Positions 8,535 through 17,438 of a stretch of 64,000 bases of DNA are shown here, in pieces. The notes below the pieces were generated by a model, which saw nothing but the letters and a program-made list of their open reading frames with translations, had not been told where the DNA came from and searched no databases. Origin of the DNA: Arthrobacter sp. MYb227. Its GTDB lineage: Bacteria; Actinomycetota; Actinomycetes; Actinomycetales; Micrococcaceae. Numbering within the stretch: the first letter of the stretch is position 1; each line of letters begins with the position of its first letter. Location of the stretch: the NCBI RefSeq assembly GCF_002975435.1, contig NZ_PCPT01000002.1:62001-126000 (forward strand). Reading direction: 5' to 3'. A program made the position numbers and the translations under genes.

Positions 8535-9388
8535 GATTGTGTAGCCGCCTCACGCATGCTCTTGGCTCCCATTCCGGCCAGCGAATCCTTGCCGACCTCC
8601 GCGTTGTGTGCATGGGCCGCATGATGCAACCCAAAGACTGAGTCCATGCCGGCACGCATGCCCTGCAGGTCCTCTACTTGGTTTACTGCTTTTTTGGTGA
8701 GGGCAAGTCCTAGGCGTGGCATTGCGCCGATACGCTCGGCCATCTCAAGGACTGTTTTCTCAAGCTCGGCGACCGGAACCACGTGGTTCACCATGCCCAG
8801 ATCATGGGCTCGCTGGGCGCTGAAACGGTCCCCGGTAAAGAGGAATTCCTTGGCGGCGCGGGGGTTCATGACCCACGGGTGAGCAAAGTATTCGACGCCG
8901 GGGATTCCCATGCGTACCACCGGATCGGAGAAGAATGCATCCTCGCTGGCGATGATGAAATCACATGACCAAGCCAGCATGAGTCCGCCGGCAATGCACG
9001 CTCCGTGGATCATGGCGATCATTGGCTTGGGGATTTCACGCCAGCGTCGGCACATTCCCAGATAAACCTCGGATTCCCGGGCAAAACGGGAGTCAACGCC
9101 CTCGGTTCCCACATGGTCCCACCACATGACCGCCTTGCGTTCAAAGCTCTGGTCGGCATCCCGCTCCGGGGTGCCGATGTCATGTCCGGCGCTGAAGTGC
9201 TTGCCATTTCCGGCCAACACGATGACCTTCACCGCGTCATCGTTGACTGCCCTGGTAAATGCGGCATCTAGCGCATAAGTCATCTTCGAATTCTGCGCGT
9301 TTCGGTAATCGGGCCGGTTTAGCCGCACGATTGCCGTGGATCCGCGCACCTCGTAGGTGATGACGTCCTGAACGTTGTTCTCACTCAT
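8531..9388 (-). CDS. Enoyl-CoA hydratase/isomerase (crotonase family)
   Basis: A 285-residue crotonase-fold protein, slightly longer than EchA20. The first oxyanion-hole loop is GNGKHFSAGHDIG and the second is HGACIAGGLMLAW. The usual catalytic acidic residues are not obvious: the helix after the second loop reads SDPVVRMGIPG. It may hydrate the product of the following dehydrogenases or hydrolyse a ring. The start at 9388 follows GGGAGCG; upstream in-frame codons are weaker. It is the first gene of the minus operon, with the KstR2-like box at 9452 in its promoter. Confidence 0.83.
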   Translation of the reverse strand: MSENNVQDVITYEVRGSTAIVRLNRPDYRNAQNSKMTYALDAAFTRAVNDDAVKVIVLAGNGKHFSAGHDIGTPERDADQSFERKAVMWWDHVGTEGVDSRFARESEVYLGMCRRWREIPKPMIAMIHGACIAGGLMLAWSCDFIIASEDAFFSDPVVRMGIPGVEYFAHPWVMNPRAAKEFLFTGDRFSAQRAHDLGMVNHVVPVAELEKTVLEMAERIGAMPRLGLALTKKAVNQVEDLQGMRAGMDSVFGLHHAAHAHNAEVGKDSLAGMGAKSMREAATQS

Positions 9389-9451
9389 CGTTACGCTCCC
9401 TTCCTGCCTCACATGGTCAACTGGAAAACTTGTCTGAGACTAGACTAACCA

Positions 9452-9465
9452 AACAAGTGCTTGGT
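9452..9465. promoter_or_regulatory. KstR2 operator in the fadE30 / crotonase divergent promoter
   Basis: AACAAGTGCTTGGT fits the KstR2 consensus AnCAAGnnCTTGnT at every fixed position. It lies centrally in the 137-bp gap between the minus-strand crotonase operon and the plus-strand fadE30 operon, so one repressor dimer pair could control both. In mycobacteria KstR2 is released by HIP-CoA. Confidence 0.75.
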
Positions 9466-9525
9466 TTGCTAGCATAAGCGAAGTTTGAACATGTGACCAA
9501 CGGATATCGAGAGTGAGGTGTAACC

Positions 9526-10695
9526 GTGGATCTGAACTATTCGATTCAAGACAATGAGTTTCGGCAAGAGATCCGCCAATGGCTCAAATCAAATCTTGTC
9601 GGCCGATTTGCCCACCTGCGCGGCCTAGGCGGTTCGGGCCGAGAACATGAGGCTTTTGAGGAACGCCTGGAATGGAACCGTCACCTGGCGGCACACGGCT
9701 GGAGCTGTGTCAGCTGGCCCAAGGAATACGGTGGGCGTGGGCTGAGCCTGCAACAACAAGTCATTTTTCATGAGGAATATGCTCTGGCCAATGCACCGGC
9801 CCGGGTGAATCATCTCGGTGAGGAATTGCTAGGCCCAACCCTGATTGCCTTCGGCACAGCGGAACAACAGGCTCGATTCTTACCACGCATCATTGCCGTT
9901 GAGGACCTCTGGTGCCAGGGATACTCGGAGCCCGGCGCGGGCTCGGACCTTGCCGCTGTTTCTACCAAGGCCAGGTTAGACGACGGAGCATGGATCATTG
10001 ACGGGCAGAAAGTTTGGACCTCGCTGGCACACACCGCCAACTGGTGCTTTGTCATTGCCCGCACCGAAGAAGGATCGCAAAAGCATCGCGGACTGTCCTA
10101 CCTGCTGGTTCCGATGGACCAGGATGGCGTGGAAATTCGGCCGATCCTGCAGTTGACCGGAACCTCGGAATTCAACGAAGTGTTCTTTGACGGTGCCACA
10201 ACCGATGAGGACCTTGTTGTTGGTGAACCGGGTGCCGGTTGGTCGGTAGCCATGGGAACCCTCGGATTTGAGCGCGGGGTATCCACGCTGGCTCAACAGA
10301 TCGCGTTCCAGGGAGAGCTGCAGGTCATTATCGATCTTGCGCGCAGCAACGGTGCCATCAACGACCCGCTGATCCAAGACAGAATTGTCCAGGCCCATAT
10401 GGGCCTAGACATGTTGCGCATGCATGGGTTACGCACGCTGAGTGGCGAACAAGGCATCGAAGCCTCAATCACCAAGTTGTTGTGGGCACCGTGGCACCGT
10501 TCACTGGGCGAGTTGGCCATGGCGGTTGCCGGTTCCGGCGGCCTAACTGTGGCCCAAGCCCCGTACGAACTTGATGAATTACAGGCCCTGTATCTCTTTA
10601 GTCGAGCCGACACCCTCTACGGTGGCTCGGACGAAATCCAACGAAACGTAATTGCCGAGCGTGTGCTCGGCTTGCCCAAGGAGGCACGAGTATGA
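9526..10695 (+). CDS. fadE30: Acyl-CoA dehydrogenase FadE30
   Basis: A 389-residue acyl-CoA dehydrogenase with QGYSEPGAGSDLA, DGQKVWTSLAHTANW and a C-terminal GGSDEIQRNVIAERVLGLP flavin-binding tail. The order fadE30-ipdF-(kstR2)-fadA6 is that of the M. tuberculosis HIP cluster, which supports FadE30. There the enzyme acts on the propionyl side chain of 5-hydroxy-HIP-CoA. The start is GTG after a GAGGTG-type site; the ATGA overlap with ipdF shows coupling. Electrons should go to the ETF. It is the first gene of a three-gene plus-strand operon under the operator at 9452. Confidence 0.86.
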   Translation: MDLNYSIQDNEFRQEIRQWLKSNLVGRFAHLRGLGGSGREHEAFEERLEWNRHLAAHGWSCVSWPKEYGGRGLSLQQQVIFHEEYALANAPARVNHLGEELLGPTLIAFGTAEQQARFLPRIIAVEDLWCQGYSEPGAGSDLAAVSTKARLDDGAWIIDGQKVWTSLAHTANWCFVIARTEEGSQKHRGLSYLLVPMDQDGVEIRPILQLTGTSEFNEVFFDGATTDEDLVVGEPGAGWSVAMGTLGFERGVSTLAQQIAFQGELQVIIDLARSNGAINDPLIQDRIVQAHMGLDMLRMHGLRTLSGEQGIEASITKLLWAPWHRSLGELAMAVAGSGGLTVAQAPYELDELQALYLFSRADTLYGGSDEIQRNVIAERVLGLPKEARV

Positions 10696-11495
10696 CCGTG
10701 ACACGCATTGCACAACCAGCTCCCGAATACGTCAAGGCCCACGGCTTGCTCGCCGGTCGCCGCGTGGTGATCACCGCCGCCGCGGGTGCCGGAATCGGTG
10801 CCGCAGCAGCGCGCCGCTGCCTCGAAGAAGGTGCCGCGCTGGTGGTTTTGGGTGATACCCATGCCGGGCGCCTCGAGGCATCCGCCACCGAACTTGGCAC
10901 GGAATTCGGCGCCGATCGTGTACGTTTCGCAGTATGCGATGTCACCGATGAGGCCCAGGTCCAAGCCCTTCTGGACGTCGCGGAGGAAGCCGGCGGGGTT
11001 GATGTCATGATCAACAATGCCGGGCTGGGCGGTACCGCTTCCATCTTGGAGATGGAAGACGAGCAGTGGGACAAGGTCCTGAGCGTCACGCTGACCGGAA
11101 CCTTTCGTTCGGTGCGTGCGGCAAGCCAGCGTATGGTCAAAAACAACACCAAGGGCGTGATCATTAACAATGCCTCTGTCATTGGTTGGCGCGCCCAGGA
11201 AGGCCAGGCCCACTACGCCGCGGCAAAGGCCGGCGTCATGGCATTGACCCGTTCCGCGGCCATGGACGTGGCACCGCATGGAATTCGCATTAATGCGGTG
11301 GCTCCTTCCTTGGCCATGCATCCATTCCTTGCCAAGGTCACCTCCGAGGAATTACTTGAGCAGCTGACCTCCCGTGAGGCCTTTGGCCGGGCGGCCGAAC
11401 CCTGGGAAATCGCCAATGTCATGGTGTTTTTGGCCAGTGACTATTCCTCGTACATGACCGGTGAAGTCGTCCCGGTCAGCAGCCAACAGGCATAA
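10692..11495 (+). CDS. ipdF: SDR family 5-hydroxy-HIP-CoA dehydrogenase IpdF
   Basis: A 267-residue SDR matching my recollection of mycobacterial IpdF over several blocks: MINNAGLGG, IINNASVIGWRAQEGQAHY with AAAKAGVMALTR as the catalytic Ser/Tyr/Lys region, EAFGRAAEPWEIA, and the C-terminal LASDYSSYMTGEVV. The glycine motif AAAGAGIGAA replaces the more usual TGxxxGIG, as in IpdF. It interconverts hydroxy and keto forms at C5 of the HIP-CoA ring. It overlaps fadE30 by four bases and precedes fadA6 by 13. Confidence 0.88.
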   Translation: MTVTRIAQPAPEYVKAHGLLAGRRVVITAAAGAGIGAAAARRCLEEGAALVVLGDTHAGRLEASATELGTEFGADRVRFAVCDVTDEAQVQALLDVAEEAGGVDVMINNAGLGGTASILEMEDEQWDKVLSVTLTGTFRSVRAASQRMVKNNTKGVIINNASVIGWRAQEGQAHYAAAKAGVMALTRSAAMDVAPHGIRINAVAPSLAMHPFLAKVTSEELLEQLTSREAFGRAAEPWEIANVMVFLASDYSSYMTGEVVPVSSQQA

Positions 11496-11508
11496 AGGAG
11501 CAAGAAAA

Positions 11509-12660
11509 ATGAGCGAAGCCTACATTATTGATGCTGTACGCACTCCGGTGGGACGCCGCGGCGGTTCCCTGGCAGAGATTCACTCCGCAGACCTTGGAGC
11601 GCACGTGATTGCCGCGCTAATGCAACGCACCGGAGTCGATCCGGGGGCGGTTGACGACGTGATCTTTGGTTGCACCGACACCCTCGGTTCACAGGCGGGC
11701 GATATTGCCCGAACCGCGTGGCTGGTCGCGGGCCTTCCGGATCATGTTCCGGGGGTAACCATCGACCGTCAGTGTGGTTCCAGCCAGCAGTCGGTGCACT
11801 TCGCGGCGCAGGGTGTCATGTCCGGAACCGCGGATCTGATCATTGCCGGCGGTGTACAGAATATGTCCGCAATCCCGATTTCTGCCGCCATGATCGCCGG
11901 TTCAGACTTCGGATTCACCACCCCGTTCGCCGAATCCCCGGGTTGGGTGGCCAGATACGGGGATCAGGAAGTATCCCAATTCCGTGCCGCGGAAATGATC
12001 GCAGAAAAGTGGGACGTTGCCCGCGAGACCATGGAGCAGTTTGCACTCGAAAGCCACCAGCGTGCCGCAACTGCAGCAGACGAAGGACGTTTTGACGCAG
12101 AAATTGTTCCGCTCAATGGGCTGGAACAGGATGAAACCATCCGCCGGGGGACCACCCTGGAGAAGATGGCGTCGCTGGATACGCTCTCGGAGGGCGGTCG
12201 GTTGACAGCCGCTGTAGCTTCGCAGATTTGCGACGGTGCCAGCGCCATGCTGATTGCCTCACAAAAAGCCGTCGATGAGCATGGGTTGAAGCCGCGCGCC
12301 CGCATTCACCACATCTCGGTACGTGCCGATGATCCGGTGTGGATGCTCACCGGTCCAATCCGCGCTACCAAGTACGCGCTGGAACGAGCCGGTATGAGTG
12401 TTGACGAGATTGACCTCTTTGAATGCAATGAGGCGTTTGCGCCGGTGGTGCTGGCCTGGATGCAGGAGCTTGGCATTGACCGCAGTAAGGTCAACGTCAA
12501 CGGTGGCGGCATCGCGCTGGGGCACCCGATTGGTGCCACCGGCACCCGTTTGATGACCACGCTGCTCAATGAGCTTGAGCGCACCGAGGGCCGTTTTGGT
12601 CTGCAGGTGATGTGTGAAGGCGGCGGGCAAGCCAACGTCACCATCATCGAACGACTCTAA
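11509..12660 (+). CDS. fadA6: Thiolase FadA6
   Basis: A 383-residue thiolase close to M. tuberculosis FadA6: shared blocks include TIDRQCGSSQQSVHF (nucleophilic Cys), IIAGGVQNMS, YGDQEVSQFR, RARIHHISVRA, and MCEGGGQANVTIIERL at the end. It is thought to cleave a 3-keto dioyl-CoA formed after steroid ring opening, releasing acetyl-CoA. The ATG at 11509 follows AAAGGAG; the frame upstream runs back into ipdF and is not used. Last gene of the fadE30-ipdF-fadA6 operon, followed by a hairpin at 12680. Confidence 0.9.
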   Translation: MSEAYIIDAVRTPVGRRGGSLAEIHSADLGAHVIAALMQRTGVDPGAVDDVIFGCTDTLGSQAGDIARTAWLVAGLPDHVPGVTIDRQCGSSQQSVHFAAQGVMSGTADLIIAGGVQNMSAIPISAAMIAGSDFGFTTPFAESPGWVARYGDQEVSQFRAAEMIAEKWDVARETMEQFALESHQRAATAADEGRFDAEIVPLNGLEQDETIRRGTTLEKMASLDTLSEGGRLTAAVASQICDGASAMLIASQKAVDEHGLKPRARIHHISVRADDPVWMLTGPIRATKYALERAGMSVDEIDLFECNEAFAPVVLAWMQELGIDRSKVNVNGGGIALGHPIGATGTRLMTTLLNELERTEGRFGLQVMCEGGGQANVTIIERL

Positions 12661-12679
12661 TTCGGGAGCTCCAAAAACC

Positions 12680-12720
12680 CGGGACCTGTCGAGCACAATG
12701 GTGTGGATCGACAGGTCCCG
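12680..12720. terminator. Hairpin after fadA6
   Basis: Perfect 13-base arms CGGGACCTGTCGA (12680-12692) and TCGACAGGTCCCG (12708-12720). The plus-strand side is followed by TTCGG only, but the minus-strand side runs into TTTTT, so it can terminate the minus-strand DUF4062 gene as well as fadA6. Confidence 0.65.
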
Positions 12721-12876
12721 TTCGGTCGTGTGTCTCGAATAAATGCGCACACAGTGGGTCTGAACCCTAAGCTCTGTTTGGCTATCCTGGAACTTTCTTA
12801 TGATCGGGACACCAAATTCTTCAAAGCCAGCTGGTAAACGGATCGCTTACCGATCGGATTTCTACTGGCTCAACGA

Positions 12877-13728
12877 TTAGAGCTGTATTTTCGCGATACG
12901 TTCTTTGGGTTCTCCATTTTCTGCCCAGGTCATTGTGGCGATCAACCGATCAGCCGACTGCATTGACATTTCGAAGCGATAGGACCGGTTATCATGCGCA
13001 TGCAAGGTCTCTTGCAAAGGTTCATGCATGAACCATAAGTTCAGTTCAGCTTCGTCTTCGCCGGAGAACTTCACTAGGAAATCTTCTGCTACAGCGTCGC
13101 TTTTATTTTCGATGACGATTGAATGCTTGTGCGCATTCTTAGGGAGACCTTTTGAGTCATACTTCGTGTAAGTCTCGTCGTGGTGCCGTGCGATCGGATT
13201 TGCGCTGGAGCTGTTTGCTTGGAGAATCTTGCCGCCGAACGATGGCATATCAGTATCAATTGCGTGACGTACTTGATCTACGAGATCAGAATCGTCAACG
13301 TAGGTTCCGTAGAGGCCCTTGAATTCTTTCTTGTACTTTTCAAGTTCAGCAACCTGATCCATAAATTCCTGGGGGACTGGTGCCTCCGAGAAATAGACGT
13401 GCACTTTCTTACCGGCGGCCTGGGCTTCTTTGATTTCTTCAACTGTTCCGGAAATTTCACGTGGTGTCGCACTACCGAGTTTATTCGCGAAAATGGCCAC
13501 GACGATATCTGCCGAATCGACAAGTTGTTTGTTGATTATTTGTTGTCCGTCACTGCCCATCGCTGGAACCGCGCTGGTTTCATAGCGCCTAGGGAGGATC
13601 ACTAAATGATCGTTCTCGGCGCGACTTGCATTCCATCTGGATAATGCTCGTTCTACGGCATCACGTGATGACGACGTGTCCGACGGTGAGGCTATGAAAA
13701 CTTGAACGACTGTAGCTGTAAATGCCAT
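12877..13728 (-). CDS. DUF4062 / TIR-like domain protein
   Basis: A 283-residue protein unrelated to steroid breakdown. Residues about 7-130 form a DUF4062 (TIR-like) domain: VQVFIASPSDTSSSRDAVE, then SADIVVAIFANKLGSAT, SGTVEEIKEAQAAGKKV and HVYFSEAPVP. Such domains occur in signalling and anti-phage proteins, usually joined to NTPases or other effectors. From about residue 185 the chain looks like a beta-sandwich (IVIENKSDAVAEDFLVKF, YRFEMSMQSADRLIATM), of unknown function. The gene is visibly AT-richer than its neighbours and separates fadA6 from ipdC. It is a stand-alone gene with about 240 bp of empty DNA upstream. Likely acquired by transfer; function unproven. Confidence 0.75.
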   Translation of the reverse strand: MAFTATVVQVFIASPSDTSSSRDAVERALSRWNASRAENDHLVILPRRYETSAVPAMGSDGQQIINKQLVDSADIVVAIFANKLGSATPREISGTVEEIKEAQAAGKKVHVYFSEAPVPQEFMDQVAELEKYKKEFKGLYGTYVDDSDLVDQVRHAIDTDMPSFGGKILQANSSSANPIARHHDETYTKYDSKGLPKNAHKHSIVIENKSDAVAEDFLVKFSGEDEAELNLWFMHEPLQETLHAHDNRSYRFEMSMQSADRLIATMTWAENGEPKERIAKIQL

Positions 13729-13969
13729 GAATGCCCTCGCATGTCGTGCCTAGTAGTTGGAAGACTAAAACGTATTTCCGTATGCAGCTGAAACAGTTCT
13801 AGATTGTTTGAGCAGTTTATGTTTGACCAGTGACAGATTGGTCAAAATACAGGTTGGGTCATGTCGTTGAACAAGAACAATGCATATGATGTCGAATTCC
13901 ATCAGAAATGTGGATGGCGACAGCTTGTCTAAGATGCCACCATCCACGGAAGTTGAACCTAGGTTATTT

Positions 13970-15061
13970 CTAGGCGATGGACTGATCCCGGGTTTGCGCG
14001 TATCCGGAAACCACTGCAAGCCGTTCCACTGCCTCGTCAATAATGCGATCCACCAGCTGTTCGCAGGTCGGCAAGTCATCGATGACACCGACGACTTGGC
14101 CCGAGGCCAGCATGCCGGCCTGCGTGTCGCCGTCCACCAGTCCGGCCTTGAGCAACATGGGAGTGTTGGCGGCGAGCATCATCTGCCCCCAACTGCGCCC
14201 GCTGCTGCGTTTCATGGAAAGTCCATCGCGAGCCATCCCTGCCCAGGACAAGCCGGAGAGTTCCTTGAACTGCATGCTGCGGCGCAACGTGCCTAGCATG
14301 CGGCCAAGGGGGGAACCGGATTCCAAACCGTCGATGAACTCGGTGCGTAGCAAACGGTGCGGCATGCCATCTGCCTTGGCCGTGACGACTGTTCCGTCGA
14401 GTCCGAATTCCAGGTAGCGGCGCTTGATGTGTTCGGGCACCGCACTGTCGCTGGTCAGTAGGAAACGGGTACCCATGCCAATGCCGGCAGCACCGTAGGA
14501 AAGTGCCGCGGCCAGACCGCGTCCGTCAAAGAAGCCGCCTGCGGCGATGACCGGGATGTCCACAGCATCCAGCACGGTGGGCAATAACAGGGTAGTGGGG
14601 GTGGCTCCGGTATGTCCGCCGCCCTCGCCGCCCTGAATCATTACCGCGTCGGCTCCCCAGGACGCCACCTTTTCCGCATGGCGGGGCAACCCCACCGAGG
14701 GGATAACCACAGCATCGTTTTCCTTGAGCTTGTCGATCAGCTCGCGTTTGGGGGCCAGCGCGAAAGACGCCACCTTGACGCGGTGTTCGATCAGCAGGTT
14801 CACCCGATCCATGGCATCGGCAGCATCCGCACGTAGGTTTACCCCGAAGGGCTTATCGGTGCGGCTTTTGGTCTCGATGATTGCCTTTTCGAGTTCCGCG
14901 TAGGTCATGGTGGCGGAAGCGAGGATACCCAGCCCGCCGGCCTCGGCCGTGGCGGTGACAAGCCTGGGCCCGGCCACCCAGCCCATGCCGGTTTGCACGA
15001 TGGGGTGTTCAACGCCGGTCAGCTCGGTCAGTGCTGTGCGAATGCGGTTGGTGGTGCTCAA
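13970..15061 (-). CDS. ipdC: IpdC, nitronate monooxygenase-family flavoenzyme
   Basis: A 363-residue FMN TIM-barrel protein of the 2-nitropropane dioxygenase/nitronate monooxygenase family. It shows HPIVQTGMGWVAGPRL at the N-terminus, IQGGEGGGHTG (phosphate/FMN site), IPVIAAGGFFDGRG and GAAGIGMGTRFL. In the mycobacterial HIP pathway IpdC is a flavin-dependent desaturase-type enzyme preparing the ring system for EchA20. It overlaps ipdB by four bases (ATGA) and is the last gene of echA20-ipdA-ipdB-ipdC. Length agrees with mycobacterial IpdC (about 355). Confidence 0.88.
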   Translation of the reverse strand: MSTTNRIRTALTELTGVEHPIVQTGMGWVAGPRLVTATAEAGGLGILASATMTYAELEKAIIETKSRTDKPFGVNLRADAADAMDRVNLLIEHRVKVASFALAPKRELIDKLKENDAVVIPSVGLPRHAEKVASWGADAVMIQGGEGGGHTGATPTTLLLPTVLDAVDIPVIAAGGFFDGRGLAAALSYGAAGIGMGTRFLLTSDSAVPEHIKRRYLEFGLDGTVVTAKADGMPHRLLRTEFIDGLESGSPLGRMLGTLRRSMQFKELSGLSWAGMARDGLSMKRSSGRSWGQMMLAANTPMLLKAGLVDGDTQAGMLASGQVVGVIDDLPTCEQLVDRIIDEAVERLAVVSGYAQTRDQSIA

Positions 15062-15825
15062 GATCGAACCTCTTGTTCTCTGCGGTGGAGCGGGTCCAAG
15101 ACCTCGCGAATCAGTTGTAGTTCCTGCCGATTTGGCAGGCGAGTACTTTGCACGGCATCCGGGATGTTTAAGTCGAATCCGGTGGATTCAATGACTTCTT
15201 CGACGCTGACACCGGGGTGGATAGATACCAGTGACATGGTGTGTCCCGGTCCGTTGAAGTCGAAGACCCCAAGGTTGCTGACCACCTGGTGCACCTGATG
15301 GAAACGGGCCGCGCCCTTTCCTGCGTGCTCGGCGCGCGTGCGCCCAACGCCCGTCACGAAATCCACCTGTTGGACCATGGAGCGGCGACTGTGCTTGGGG
15401 ATCCAGTAGCTAGTTCTGTGATTAATGGTGTTGGCTGCCGCGGCGCGTGAGCCCAGAAGCTGCCGGTGTGGTTTGGTGTGCTCACCGATGGCGGAGAAAT
15501 TATGGTTTCCCTCCCGGTCGATCTGAGCACCACCCATCACCACATGACGTTTACCGGCTGCAATCAGCTCAAAGAGTTCCCGATAAGGCAGAAAACCGCC
15601 GGGAACGCCTTGGTGTTCCAGCGACGGAACGCCCGCATAGATCGTGGATTCGCCGTCGCTGAGCATGAGATCCGGGGCATGGGTGAGTGCTGCCAGCCGC
15701 GCGCCAATGGTGGGGATGATCCCGGCCGGGCTGGCCAGAATGTCACCTTGTCCGCGGAATAAATCGCTACAGGCGGTGACGGCAATTTCTGCGCGAGTCA
15801 CTTGGGGCATGGTTACCTCACTCAT
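15058..15825 (-). CDS. ipdB: COCHEA-CoA hydrolase beta subunit IpdB
   Basis: A 255-residue class I CoA-transferase fold protein in the canonical position between ipdA and ipdC. It shares HVVMGGAQIDREGNHN, TINHRTSYWI, VVSNLGVFDFNGPGH and SIHPGV with mycobacterial IpdB. The block usually reading GVRGxPGN is GSRAAAAN here, and the IEGWxPF segment is FLPY, both unlike the paralogue at 2575. The start at 15825 follows GGAGGT and overlaps the ipdA stop (ATGA). With IpdA it hydrolyses the last carbocycle of steroids; the changed loops make its exact substrate uncertain. Confidence 0.85.
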   Translation of the reverse strand: MSEVTMPQVTRAEIAVTACSDLFRGQGDILASPAGIIPTIGARLAALTHAPDLMLSDGESTIYAGVPSLEHQGVPGGFLPYRELFELIAAGKRHVVMGGAQIDREGNHNFSAIGEHTKPHRQLLGSRAAAANTINHRTSYWIPKHSRRSMVQQVDFVTGVGRTRAEHAGKGAARFHQVHQVVSNLGVFDFNGPGHTMSLVSIHPGVSVEEVIESTGFDLNIPDAVQSTRLPNRQELQLIREVLDPLHRREQEVRS

Positions 15826-16664
15826 TGCTGACCTCCGGGGGTCCAGACATGTTCCTTGTCGATATACCGGGTCCGAAATTCTTCCCACAGCGCCGGGCTA
15901 CTGGCGGAGTGCGCGTATTCTCGTTGCCATTCCTCATTGCGCGGGTAATCGGGAAGGCAGGTGGTGAAATGTGCCCCGCCGGGTGCCTCAAAAACATGAT
16001 TCACCATGGTGCGGTTGAGCAAGAGTGTGGCCGGGTGATGGCCCTGGGTCAGTTCCCGGGTGCTGATAATCGACTCGGCGCTGAGGATGGTGGTTTTGGC
16101 GGCGCGGGCAAAGAGATCGTCGACGTAGGGATCTGGGCCCAAGCATTGTCCGTTGCCCAGATGATCGGCACGGTTTAGATGGATCAACGCCAGATCCAAT
16201 TCCACCGCCGGCATGGCCACCAGTGTTTCACCATCCGTATAGGGGGAAGTGATGGTGCGGATCTGCGGATTGGCACCGAGCACGTCGGAGCCGAGTCCGG
16301 TGCGCGTGACCTCAAAGGGAAGCCGACGTCCTGCCGCGCGTAACCCTGAAACCAGCATGGATTCGTCAAGCTCGATGGTTTTGACGTTACCGGCCTGCCG
16401 GGCGGAGGCGAAGTGTGGTTCGACGGCAATTGAATCAAGTGTGACAAAACCGTGGATTACCTCCTTGACCTGACCTGTGGCACACAGCATCCCCACATCG
16501 GGTCCACCAAAGCTGACAATGCGCAGATCGCGTGCCCCGGAACGGATGAGCGCCGCGACCAGGGCCATGGGTTTGCGGCGGGCGCCCCAGCCTCCAATGC
16601 CGATGGTCATGCCGTCGCGAAAGAGGTCGGCTAGAGTGCTTGAATCAATGACTTTGCTGGTCAT
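15822..16664 (-). CDS. ipdA: COCHEA-CoA hydrolase alpha subunit IpdA
   Basis: A 280-residue class I CoA-transferase fold subunit: GIGGWGARRKPMALV near residues 20-34, SFGGPDVGMLCATGQV, acidic segment ELDESM, and HFTTCLPDYPRNEEW. It forms the ring-opening hydrolase with IpdB. It is located directly behind echA20, as in M. tuberculosis. The ending is shorter and different from the second IpdA-like protein at 3335 (YIDKEHVWTPGGQQ). The two alpha subunits are clearly homologous but far from identical, so the duplication is old or came by transfer. Confidence 0.85.
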   Translation of the reverse strand: MTSKVIDSSTLADLFRDGMTIGIGGWGARRKPMALVAALIRSGARDLRIVSFGGPDVGMLCATGQVKEVIHGFVTLDSIAVEPHFASARQAGNVKTIELDESMLVSGLRAAGRRLPFEVTRTGLGSDVLGANPQIRTITSPYTDGETLVAMPAVELDLALIHLNRADHLGNGQCLGPDPYVDDLFARAAKTTILSAESIISTRELTQGHHPATLLLNRTMVNHVFEAPGGAHFTTCLPDYPRNEEWQREYAHSASSPALWEEFRTRYIDKEHVWTPGGQQ

Positions 16665-16675
16665 CCGGGGCCTCC

Positions 16676-17422
16676 TTAAGCCCCGGTGGAGACGAAATCA
16701 TCGCGTAGTTCATCGGCGACACCGCCGAGGTTGAGCTCGAAGGTGAATCCCTGTTCGAAGCGGTAACTCTTGTTGACGTCGATCGGGTCGATGCCGTTCA
16801 GTGCTTCCTTGGCGGCGCGCATGACGCGTGGATCCTTGGAGGCAATTTCACCGGCATAGGCGAACGCTGTCTCGTCGAGCTTGTCCGGGGATACGACTTC
16901 CGCAACGGAACCGAGTTCGGCCAGGCGCTGTGCGGAGATGTTACGGCTGGTGAAGTACAAGGTGCGCAACATGTGTGCGGGAACCAGGCGTGCCAAGTGG
17001 GTTGCTGCGCCCAGCGCGCCGCGGTCAACCTCGGGGACGCCGAAGTAGGCAGTGTCGCTGGCGATGATGGTGTCGGCGTTGCCCACCAGGCCAACGCCGC
17101 CACCTAGGCAGAACCCGTTGACGGCGGCAATGACCGGGACCGCGCACTCGTAGATTGATTTGAATGCCGCGTAGCAGCCGCGGTTTGCGCCCAGAATGGC
17201 ATGGAAGTCATCCGTTGACTGCATTTCCTTGATGTCAACGCCCGCGTTGAAGCCTCGTCCTTCGGCGCGCAGGATGACCGCGCGGGTATTTGGGTCCTTG
17301 CTGGCTTCGTCCAACGCCGCGCCGATGCCGAACCATCCTGCCACCGGAAGCGCGTTAACCGGTGGGTAATCCATGGTGACGACGCGAATTCCGTTGTTGT
17401 GCATTGCTGATGTGATAGCCAT
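16676..17422 (-). CDS. echA20: EchA20, ring-D hydrolase of HIP catabolism (crotonase family)
   Basis: A 248-residue crotonase, the length of mycobacterial EchA20, which hydrolyses the five-membered ring of HIEC-CoA. The oxyanion loops are GRGFNAGVDIKEMQ and VNGFCLGGGVGLVG; VPEVDRGALGAATHL follows. The ATG at 17422 follows CAGGAGTAAAA; the frame stays open upstream, across the promoter, but without support. First gene of the operon with ipdA, ipdB and ipdC; two KstR2-like boxes lie just upstream. Confidence 0.88.
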   Translation of the reverse strand: MAITSAMHNNGIRVVTMDYPPVNALPVAGWFGIGAALDEASKDPNTRAVILRAEGRGFNAGVDIKEMQSTDDFHAILGANRGCYAAFKSIYECAVPVIAAVNGFCLGGGVGLVGNADTIIASDTAYFGVPEVDRGALGAATHLARLVPAHMLRTLYFTSRNISAQRLAELGSVAEVVSPDKLDETAFAYAGEIASKDPRVMRAAKEALNGIDPIDVNKSYRFEQGFTFELNLGGVADELRDDFVSTGA

Positions 17423-17438
17423 TTTTACTCCTGTACCT

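Noticed and set aside
13765-14088. Minus-strand frame of 107 codons at the end of ipdC
   Set aside because: Overlaps ipdC in another phase, has no recognisable domain and no good start; the part outside ipdC is AT-rich intergenic DNA.
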